Shown here: piece after piece, positions 9,811 through 18,948 of the stretch
Layout of the letters: each line of letters opens with the position of its first letter
How positions within the stretch are numbered: the stretch's first letter is position 1
Assembly: GCA_037783415.1 (NCBI GenBank)
Contig: JAZGTN010000059.1
Location: 4,526,001-4,590,000 of the forward strand
Length of the DNA: 64,000 nucleotides
Source of the DNA: Leptasterias polaris
Lineage: Eukaryota; Echinodermata; Asteroidea; Forcipulatida; Asteriidae
Reading direction: 5' to 3'
Program-made: the position numbers and the translations under genes
Notes under the pieces: generated by a model
What the model saw: the letters and a program-made list of their open reading frames with translations, nothing else
What the model was told of the DNA's origin: nothing
Databases searched by the model: none

Positions 9811-12800
9811 ATGGCAAATACAGGCCAGTTTGGCTGGCCAGGGTGTTTTATCCCATATGTAATTCAGAACGGGAAATGCTTTCTCGAGGCTGAACAGTGC
9901 TTAAAGTTTCTTGGTTTGTTCAAGCGAAAAGAAATCAGAGGATGGGTTCCATTTGACAAATGTTTCAATGAAAATGGTATTGTGGTACGGGACGAAATTA
10001 TATGTTCTGGCAGGAATAATAATCGTACCCACATCAGTCTTCTTTGCTTTACCACCCTTCTAATCGGAGGGGGTTATTTAAGGGATAGCGAAGAGCAACT
10101 GACAAAGTACATTCCCGACCTTGACGACTTCAATGTCAAGTTATATGAATTGAGGGATTTTATCACAAACACCTGCCTGGCAGCATTGATTGGCCAGCCC
10201 AATGAGCGACATCGGCAACATCCACCAAATGCCCACAAACAAAATTTGGAAACAACCACGAATATTGTTTCAAAAATTGTTGCTGCTGGCGACCCCCACT
10301 CAAGGGCCCAGTGCAAACTGAGAGTTAAAAAAAGGATGTGTGAGCATAAACAGAGACTTATTATCCAGCTCACCAAGGAGGTCCATGCTGGTGGAAAAAA
10401 CGATCTGCTGACTGCATTGGCGTGGTAAGTACATACAAGATTCACACATAAATCATACCAGTTCTACAACTTATTTTAATAACATAAACTTAACATAAAA
10501 GTCCCAACCATGCGTAAAATGTTACGGTCAATCGTCGATCAATAACCAATCACTGCCGATCATAAGCAGGCCTACTAATTGTTATATTAATAGATGATTA
10601 ATTTGCATTTGGGATGAAAAACCCACAACCCTTGCAATAGAGTAGTGTCTTACCAACTAGACTACCGAGATTGCCCATTAGTTCAACATGACTTACACAC
10701 ATCGGTGTTCGATGGGTAAAAGACAAAAATTAGTATATAATAGTTGTTTGCAAAACTGTTCTGTCTGATCGATACAACGAAACCACTAACTGTTGTTATT
10801 TCCATCTGACAGGGATGCTTCTTATGGAAAAAGTAATGAAGAATGGGATGGCCACCTCGTCAAGGACGATTTCATCACGGTTCTGAAGACGACAAAATCT
10901 GGTACTGAGGATGCAGATTCATTCTTTGATGAAATCGTGAGGTAAAAATAACACGGCAACGCGGCAAAACATTTCAACATGTTATTGAAAGACGGTCGTG
11001 CGCTACGCATGGTGTTTAAGGATAATTTACATTGACCGTACTGAATTCATAACCAAAATACTAATAATATTAATAATAATAAATAAAAATCACTAGAGCT
11101 AAAGTTAAACCTTTGTGTTTATGAGGTTTGTGTAGGCCAACCGGTAGTCCGATGTAGATTCTAAACATTGTGCATTTTAACCATTTCCCCGGTGCCAACA
11201 AGACAGATCCAAATAACGAAATAGACCTTTATTCATTTTTTTCACAGACAGGAAATTCAGTCACGTTTCCAGATTCAGACGGAGGAGATGTTATTCGTCG
11301 AGGACACAAAGAACGTATCCGAGGTAATAGACTGGTTTCGAAGGAGAATTCCAGGGGTAGTTCCAAGCCTCAGAAAGATTCGATCTCTAAAGAAGAAGTG
11401 TGTGAAGATGAGTTCAAGGCAGTATGGAAACCCACGCTAACCTCATCAGGAGTGAGGATTGACCCAAACGCACTCCACAAATCCCTCACGTACGTGTATC
11501 CTTACCTTCCAAATGAACAGTGGTGGAGATTATATGGCGATGCACGAACATTTGGAAGGCGGCAAACGACTGTTTTTGGCGTCACTAATATCAATAACTG
11601 CCAGGCTCTCCAAGGGAACGGTTTCCACAGTCCGTACGATTTTTGGCGGATATCCCTATTTTACTTTGGCGATGATAGACCCAATGTGGAGGCAAACATC
11701 AGCGATAACAACTACTTGAACGGATGGGTAGAGAAAATGTTCCAGGATGGTCACCAGATATTTTTGTCTTCTGACTCCAAATTCCAAGACGCCATCGTCG
11801 CGGTAAGGTGGGCCCGCTTACAACGACTGGGTTCAACATTTTTCGGAACACCACTAAAGCTGAGAACATTCATGTTGACCCCGTAACTGGGGTACGTTCT
11901 ACACTCAAGTTGCCGTTTGGAAGGGAACACAAGGGAGCGCTCATCAAAGTGCCACTAGCTAACTTCGGTGTATGTATCGACCATGCCATTACCAGAATCA
12001 TAGAGCACCAATTGCGACTGATTATCAACGATATTCACTCGTGAGTATATACATTTCAAATTGTTAGATTTTGTATATGATTATTTAAAAGCGATAGTGT
12101 GGTATTCTTCTTCAACAATAACGTAAATTTAAATGTGACACGATATTTAACAAAATATTAATTCACAAAGTGTTCTATTTAATGTAGAATTAACATGAAT
12201 TTCGGTTTACCCAACGCCGATGTTTAAAAAAGCACTCTTTTTTATATGCTTTCAAAGTTTTTTTTTCAAGATCTACTTGTGAATAATTGAAAGTTAATGC
12301 GAACCCACAATCTCCGCATTCTAAAGCAAATTTGGTTAACCACTCATATCACAAAGTTCGTCCGGTGTTGACAGGCCAGTTCGAATCCTATAATATTTAT
12401 TGGCAGCAGGTACTACGCACACCGGGGATAATAAATATTAATTTTTGTTTACATACTAAAGCGAACAATAGACTTAAAATACTCTTGCGTTTCTTTGTAT
12501 GTTTCAGAGTTACCTCTTTGATACCTGGTGCCGAAGGGGCTAGATTACGCACAACACGACTGCAGAAACTGGTGAGCAACATCAAAGCTCGTGGAGTCCA
12601 TCGAGATAAGGATGGTGGTTTCCGAATTCAATTCGAAAACGACAAGCTGAAACAAATAACTCTCAATAAATCGTCTGCTCAGCTCATGCTATACCCAGCT
12701 ACGGCTGAATACTTTGCATACACTGATGGAGTACCTTTCCCAGAGTTGCTACAGGGTGTTCTTCCAGAAACACCGCATCAAGTCCCTTTGCCAGATGATC

Positions 12801-14722
12801 TGAAACAACTGCTGGGCTTGCAATCAAATATTGTTTCGGCACGGCATATACAAGAGTTAATTTTGTCCAAACTTGCCCAGATGTATGTTCTTCTTCGGAA
12901 AGATGACAAAAAGGTCAGACCGGGAAAAGATGCAAATAGCAAAGACGAGGAAGACTTCACATGGGGGTTATCACAGGAGGAGATTGCAGCGTATGTGAAA
13001 AGTGCTGATCTTTTTCATAGATTGATGTTATTCAGACATGGCAATGTTCTTACGAGTTATGAGATGCGTTTAATTGATGTGATCCCATACTTGCTAAAAC
13101 ATCAGCCATTCCACTCCCAAATGCGACTTTCAACGGAGCAGGGGGAAAGATCGCATTACGTTGATATGTGCAGATATTACCAGCATTCTACACGCGGAGG
13201 GGGGAAACAAATGCAAGATTCGTTGATGTTTTTGTTTCAGTGGCAGTGGAGGATGATACGACACCGTGTTAGGGATGTTTCGCCTGAAGTGCAACTTCAG
13301 TTTGAAGAGTTCGTGGGTGAAAAGCTGCGCGAAGACAGGGCACTGGAACAGGAACCCATCGAACAGCAAGAACTTGATCCAGAACAGATAGGCCTAGGTG
13401 TTGATGTAGAACATGGGGAACAAGAACCAGAACCAAAAGCTTTAGCGAATTTGACAGTGATATTTGTGGGCCGGCTCAGAAAAACGCATGAAAGCTACCA
13501 ACAAATAGTGACCACTCATGGGGGATCAGTGTGGAAGAAAGATCTCCCTGGTGCCCATGTTCCACTACCACAATACATAGTTGTCACTTCACAAGCTGAA
13601 TGTAACAAAGACTTTAGACATGTTTCTCCGTGTCTGGCTGATGCCTTTCGTAGAAACCTTCGAATTCTAAGCGAGTCACTGCTACTAGAACTGGATGAAG
13701 CTGGGATGATAAATGGAGACATTGATCAGTTCAAACTTGATACAACAGAACTGAGTAATGCACCGCCGTGTACGATTCAATCTTTGCCGGGAGACAATAC
13801 ATTGGCAAATTATAGAAGGTAAACAACATTTTTGTTTACGTATTTGTCATCTGTGCAATGTACATATTTTCATGTCATTGAAGAGGTTGTGTCAAATCTT
13901 TGAAAAACTTTGATGGCAGGTACCATTAATGGCAGTGGACACTGATGGTAATTACTCAAAATAATTATTAGCATAAAACCTTTCTTGGTGACGAGTAATG
14001 GAGAGAGGTTGATAGTATAAAACAATGTGAGAAACAGCTCCCTCTGAAGCGATGTAGTTTTCAAGAAAGAAGTAATTTTCGACGAATTTGATTTCGAGAC
14101 CTCAGATTTAGAATTTGAGGTCTCGAAACCAAGCATCTGAAAGCACACAACTTCGTGTGACCATGGTGGGACAAGAGAGTGTTTTTTTCTTTCATTACTA
14201 TAATAAACCGCAACCTCGACGACCGATTGAGCTCAATATTTCACAGGTTTGTTATTTTATGCATATGTTGAGATACACCAACTGTGAAGACAAGTCTTTG
14301 ACAACTACGAATAGTTACCAATAATGTCTATGTCTTTAACATGGCACGTACCATTTACGTCACTTCTGATGTGTCACTTCCATTGCACGTAACGCTGGTT
14401 TGGTTGTCAAGTATACTGAATATTAAAATGGTTGTAAACCGACACGGGACGGGACTCTATTTCAAACATATCACAGCTCAATTCCCTACAGCTCTTCATT
14501 AATGCGTTTACTTTATTATTATTTCTTTATATTTGTATTCATTGCAGTAAGGATCCCAGCCCATATGCAATGCTGAAGCGAAAAGAAAGACAAGACCGCC
14601 GTGGTCCTCTCCAAGATGTGACCAATACCCCAAGCAGAAAACACCGCAGAACTGCTGATCGACGACCCCTGAAACGGCACAAAACTGGCTATGTGGCTTT
14701 TCTCCAACACCAATCCCCATTG
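9811..14722 (+). CDS. Transposase-like / BRCT fusion gene, five exons, with two frame breaks
   Basis: Inferred exons: 9811-10424, 10813-10941, 11248-12040, 12508-13818, 14548-14722 (alternatively a terminal exon ending at the stop near 14761). Every intron is GT..AG and phase 2, which supports the model. Exon 1 (about 205 aa) has no domain I recognise. Exon 3 contains NEQWWRLYGDARTFG (candidate first catalytic Asp) and IFLSSDSKFQDA (candidate second Asp). Exon 4 contains RLSTEQGERSHYVDMCRYY at 13126-13180 (candidate Glu). That order resembles a DDE/RNase H-fold transposase with a large insertion before the Glu. A BRCT-like region follows at about 13445-13710, with VIFVGRL, a GG-containing turn, YIVVTS and RILSESLLLEL. 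Exon 5 is basic (KRKERQDRR, RRPLKRHK), perhaps a nuclear signal. The frame must drop back one base near 11438-11450 and again near 11800-11807. These are single-base deletions or sequence errors. The family name is not recognised; the transposase assignment is inference. Confidence 0.7.
10425..10812 (+). other. Intron 1 of the transposase-like gene
   Basis: GTAAGT donor at 10425, TCTGACAG acceptor ending 10812. No other feature seen. Confidence 0.7.
13930..14335. mobile_element. TTAA-flanked MITE in intron 4
   Basis: TTAA target duplication at 13926-13929 and 14336-14339. Diverged terminal inverted repeats (left GGCAGTGGACACTGATGGTA; right, TAGTTACCAATAATGTCTAT read on the plus strand). Contains a 13-bp perfect hairpin, TTTCGAGACCTCA / TGAGGTCTCGAAA, at 14093-14129. 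Internal phrases such as AATTATTAGCATAAAACC and GAAAGCACACAACTTCGTG match, from memory, a repeat widespread in sea stars. Confidence 0.85.
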
Positions 14723-15104
14723 GTAAGTCTTTCGTCTTTCCCGTATAGATATCCGGTTTAGGCTACACTGAAGAATTTGTTCTTCTAAAAAAATCTTCGT
14801 TTTAATTTAAATGTTTTTATTTTTATATGAAGACCATGACCGGGAGGGGCAATGTGAATTGTATGGAGCGGCACCAAACACGTACACATCCCAGTGCACA
14901 CACCCTTGTGGGGACTTCCTATTGTTGTTCTATTATTCCCTTTTCTAAAGAATCACATTGTGGGGACCCAGTTTAACAAAGAAGAACGTTGTGGGGACCT
15001 TTGTTCCATTGTATAAAAGTCCCCACAGCTCTGGGTATGCCTACCTACATATACACACAACCGTCCCCCCCCCCCCCTTTCGAGAGGCGGGCATCACACA
15101 CCTA
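14723..15104. other. Post-exon 5 non-coding region with GTGGGGAC motifs
   Basis: A GTAAGTC donor-like sequence follows exon 5. At 14911-15027 the motif GTGGGGAC occurs three times, and once inverted as GTCCCCAC. No gene seen. Confidence 0.5.
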
Positions 15105-15648
15105 CATTACACACAGCCGCTCCCCTATCAGGGGAGCGGACACCACATAATGTACATAACACACGTACAGTCGCCCCCCTTCCGAGAGAGCGGGCACCAT
15201 ACACGTACAATAGGCTACACACAGTCGCTCCCCTTCCGAGAGAGCGGGCACCATACACGTACAATAGGCTACACACAGTCGCTCCCCTTCCGAGAGAGCG
15301 GGCACCATACACGTACAATAGGCTACACACAGTCGCTCTATACCCCTTCCGAGAGAGCGGGCACCATACACGTACAATAGGCTACACACAGTCGCTCCCC
15401 TTCCGAGAGAGCGGGCACCATATACACGTAGGCTACACACAGTCGCTCCCCTTCCGAGAGAGCGGGCACCATACACGTACGTAGGCTACACACAGTCGCT
15501 CCCCTTCCGAGAGAGCGGGCACCATACACGTAGGCTACACACAGTCGCTCCCCTTCCGAGAAAGCGGGCACCATACACGTACAATAGGCTACACACAGTC
15601 GCTCCCCTTCCGAGAGAGCGGGCACCATACACGTACGCTCCACAATCG
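15105..15648. repeat. 54-bp minisatellite with a hairpin in each unit
   Basis: About ten units of roughly 54 bp. Each contains CGCTCCCCTTCCGAGAGAGC, which can pair CGCTC with GAGCG, then GGGCACCATACACGTAC and AATAGGCTACACACAGT. Unit length varies through small indels. Reverse-strand frames reading VYGARSLGRGATVC are artefacts. Confidence 0.95.
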
Positions 15649-16303
15649 AGGGAGCGGACATTATTTTATTTGTTTGTATTTACTGTGTTTATTTATCTTT
15701 GTATATACTTACTTATAACCATATACGTGTAATGTCTAGTTGGATCGAAAGGTAATGGTCATCTACCCATCTGCGGCAATTATTTTTACATCTTAACACT
15801 TTAATGGTCAAATTTATCGGAACCTCAAAATATCATGCAAAATCCGAAGGAAACACAGTCATCTTCTGCGCAATTTTATACAATTGTTTATTTATTTATT
15901 TATTTATTTTTAATTTGTATTATTATTATTATTATTATTATTTCATCTTATCACAGCATGCAAAAGAAAGATCATATTTTCATTTGTGCCGGTAACTCCT
16001 CGAGTCGGGCTACGTCCCGTAGCCTTAGATCTCGAGGGTCTTTCTTAGGATCCTATTATTATTATTTATTTTTTTTTTTCTGCAATGGAGACATGCATCT
16101 CCTTTTATTACATTCCATCAAAACCCTTTCAACAAAAAAACAACAACACTACATAACAGATCAATGATTAAAAGACCATTATATATATACAAAACTAAAA
16201 AGAAAAAATACAAAACAAGAGGACTTAGAACGAAAATACAACTTTTTCCCCAATCATGTGGCACAAAGCCTGGTTTTTACAAAACAATTCAACAAAATCA
16301 TCA

Positions 16304-16335
<32 letters not shown>

Positions 16336-16582
16336 TTATTTATTTTTTTTGGGGGGGAAGGGGGGCAGGGCCAAGTACGCCCCTGTATTGGTATTGCCCC
16401 CCTTTTGTGACGAAAATTGTAGTCGTGATTGCGTAACAACAGCCTCCTCACACCACTGAGCAATTTCACACCGCACCTCCGCATTTAGTACATGTATATC
16501 GGGGACTTCCTGTTTATGGTTCATAAATCGAGAAACTTCTTGCGTCTCTAGTCACATTCTCAAAAACAGTTCTGCTCCATAA
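15649..16582. repeat. Low-complexity region with ATT microsatellites
   Basis: (TTTA)n then (TTA)n at 15886-15945, more at 16053-16080, and (ATT)n at 16296-16345 followed by a poly-T/poly-G run. Between them, 15998-16040 can fold: GGCTACG / CGTAGCC inside a CTCGAG pair. No gene; the sequence from 16380 leads into the kinase ORF. Confidence 0.85.
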
Positions 16583-17701
16583 ATGGCACTTGCAATAACC
16601 AGAGTAAGGGATCTTTTCCAACTGAATTCAACTGACAAGGTATCCGTGGAAGTTGCCACTAGGGTAATTTTGGAGACTCTACCGGGTACGAGCAAACGAC
16701 GAGCGAGTATTCTTTTGAAGGAGGCTTTTCCCAACGGGTTAGTCAAACGTTTCCGACCAGGCCGCACAAAAAATTGTCCTAAGCCAAATTATCATTATTA
16801 CGGATTACAACTGGCTCCTTCTTTCATACCGGCGGTAACGATAGCAGTGCCATATGCACCAGAGGACTTGGCCAACTTGAGAAAAGATAAGAGTGAACTT
16901 GAGAGACTTCAAAAAGAAACAACTGAAAAACTCCGAAGCAACGAGGCTGATAAACGTGAACTGGAAAACGTAAAAGCTGAACTGCAGATTCTAAGGACCC
17001 ACAATGAACTACTTAAACAAAAGACAAGGAGAACAGTAAGAGAATCGGGGTTGACCCAAAAACTTCCTGTGTCAATGCAACTTTCCTTGAACATGTTGAA
17101 TTTTCAGAACGTATCGTTAGGAAAAGGTACTTATGGTACCTGCGATTTGGTTATTTATAGAGGATTGCCTGCAGTTGCCAAGACGTTTAGTAACCCCGAA
17201 GCGCTTTCCAATAACAGATTGAGAAAAGTTGTGGAAACGGAAGCCATGAGTATACTTCGCCTGGAAGCACACCTAAACCTCCCAACGCTCTTTGGCGTCT
17301 GTACAGACTCACAGCCGTTCTGCTTAGTCACACAATTCTATGGGATTTCTGCTACGACATCTTTGACTCTTTTCCAGAGTTTAAGAGACAGCCAACTCAA
17401 AATACGGGTGCCATGGATCGGTGTTATTAAGCAGGTCGCAGGTGGTCTTTCAGCAATTCATAGATCTGGTATAGTACATGGCGATCTCCATGAAAGCAAT
17501 ATTGTATTGCACGGTGATAACTTTACTCCCGTGATTATCGACTTTGGAAAGGCACAAGATGTTGGATCAAAATGCCTTCGACACCAGCTCTCAAAGGAAG
17601 AACGAGAAAAATGGATTGAAAGGTACCCTTGGATAAACTGCAACTTTTGCTCTGTTGCAAAACTATACTGCAGAAGCGTGCGGAAAAATGCACTGTACTA
17701 A
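16583..17701 (+). CDS. Protein-kinase-like protein with coiled coil, C-lobe truncated
   Basis: Single-exon 372-residue ORF from the ATG at 16583. Residues 1-85 are an unrecognised basic domain (LPGTSKRRASILLKEAFPNG). About 93-150 is a charged coiled coil (LRKDKSELERLQKETTEKLR). The kinase region begins near 170: GKGTYG glycine loop near 179-184, Lys in AVAKTF near 199, a Glu in an alpha-C-like VVETEAMSIL, catalytic loop HGDLHESN near 299-306, and DFG at about 319-321. The catalytic loop has HGD instead of HRD, so this would be a non-RD type. The frame loses similarity right after ERYPWI, where APE would be expected, and stops at 17699. The helical half of the C-lobe is therefore missing through truncation, frameshift or an unseen intron. 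It lies with the transposase-like gene between the inverted 29-bp termini, on the same strand. Substrate unknown; likely inactive as written. Confidence 0.8.
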   Translation: MALAITRVRDLFQLNSTDKVSVEVATRVILETLPGTSKRRASILLKEAFPNGLVKRFRPGRTKNCPKPNYHYYGLQLAPSFIPAVTIAVPYAPEDLANLRKDKSELERLQKETTEKLRSNEADKRELENVKAELQILRTHNELLKQKTRRTVRESGLTQKLPVSMQLSLNMLNFQNVSLGKGTYGTCDLVIYRGLPAVAKTFSNPEALSNNRLRKVVETEAMSILRLEAHLNLPTLFGVCTDSQPFCLVTQFYGISATTSLTLFQSLRDSQLKIRVPWIGVIKQVAGGLSAIHRSGIVHGDLHESNIVLHGDNFTPVIIDFGKAQDVGSKCLRHQLSKEEREKWIERYPWINCNFCSVAKLYCRSVRKNALY

Positions 17702-18905
17702 AAAAGAAAATCACACCACACGGCAACATTACCCCCTTCTTAAGATTGGTATGCCCCTAACGCGTAGCAGGTTTGAGTTCCAAACTTGTGTTGACGTTAC
17801 TTCTCATTTTCGAGAAATTTTCCACATGATCATAACTATTCCAGCTTACGGTGGGATAAAAACCAAAATAATATCACATAAATCTTCAAGAATTGGACTT
17901 TCCAATAGTATACTTGCACGCTTAAATCACGTTTAAAAGGACGGAATATACCTCTTAAACCGGTACATTTTTAAACATGTGAACATGTAAGTGCACTTAT
18001 TCTGTTGTTATGTGGAGATTTGGAAATGTGCACTTTAATTGTATTGAATTTAATTGAATTAAACGGAGCATTCTCTGCCACCGCCGAATAGTGCTGTGTA
18101 GGTGCATTCAATGGGATCTCAAACAACCACCGGTATCCCGATCGCTATTTGGTCTAACCATACGGCAGATGGCAAACAACTGTAGTTTAACATCACCTTC
18201 TTGAGAGGGACCAACCTCCATTTTAAAGCTCGAAAAACGATATTTTTGTGGTGCTTTCTGGAGACGGCTTCCTGCCGTTTCCGTAGTTGGTTGCATAAGT
18301 TGTACACGGAAATTTCATATATTGTTACTTGAAACTTCTCATTCTTTTTGGCTGAAGAGTTGTAGTGTGGATCTCTGTCCCTGTACAGTATTCTACTTTT
18401 AAAACATAATATTTCTAATATAAACATTTCATAACGAATGCCATTCGAATGTTTACAATGCTTTTTATCAACTCGCCCGATCAAGGCAATGTGTCCCGTA
18501 AAAGAAGAGGTTCTGATTTATGAAGGGTGCATCAATGAAGTCCCAAATCTCTTTTCCATTTTGAGCTTCGTTGTTTTGCTGTAACAACATTCTGTTATTT
18601 GGCCAGTTGCATCAGGATAGCAGCATGGAGGTAGAAATAGTGAAATAGTTTCTACCTCCATGGCCGAAACCTTGTACTATTGGGGTACTATGGGGACTGC
18701 ATAATGAGACCGTGTGCTAGTGTGCTAATAGGATCAAGCAGCAGGTTGTGCATGGACTCACACGTTCTCTCCACACAATGATTGACATGATCTAGGACTC
18801 ATCTGCGGTCAACCATGGGACCCTTGTTTACATTACTGAAACCAATACCGGGCTTTTCTATCCTAAGATGTAAGGGATAGTGCAAAGTCGCTAATAACCT
18901 CCAGC
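17702..18905. other. Region between kinase ORF and right terminus
   Basis: A reverse-strand frame at 18119-18484 (121 codons, with CNQLRKRQEAVSRKHHKN) is the only candidate. It has no recognised domain and is left unassigned. A strong hairpin sits at 18624-18662. Nothing else is supported. Confidence 0.45.
18624..18662. repeat. 14-bp perfect hairpin near right terminus
   Basis: CATGGAGGTAGAAA (18624-18637), an 11-nt loop, then TTTCTACCTCCATG (18649-18662). Perfect pairing, about 245 bp inside the putative right terminus. Could be a subterminal structure or a small inverted duplication. Confidence 0.9.
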
Positions 18906-18934
18906 GTGACATTAGACTGGGCTCGTTTCCCTAA
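18906..18934 (-). repeat. Putative right terminal inverted repeat of a 9.6-kb element
   Basis: Exact reverse complement of 9358-9386, ending GGGCTCGTTTCCCTAA. It lies just upstream of a TACTAAT branch-point-like sequence and the acceptor at 18948, so the proposed element would occupy an intron of the downstream gene. Confidence 0.55.
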
Positions 18935-18948
18935 GTTATACTAATTAG

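Noticed and set aside
9811..10000. KilA/BRO-type N-terminal DNA-binding domain in exon 1
   Set aside because: Faint resemblance around NGKCFLEAEQCLKFLGL only; not enough to call.
11428..11445. Programmed -1 frameshift at GGAAACCC
   Set aside because: The heptamer does not fit X XXY YYZ in the reading frame; a lost base is simpler.
18119..18484. Reverse-strand 121-codon gene
   Set aside because: Protein-like in parts but no domain, no splice support and within random length for this window.
9358..18934. Target-site duplication of the 9.6-kb candidate element
   Set aside because: Flanks TTGGTTTT and AGTTATAC do not match; at most a TA can be argued.
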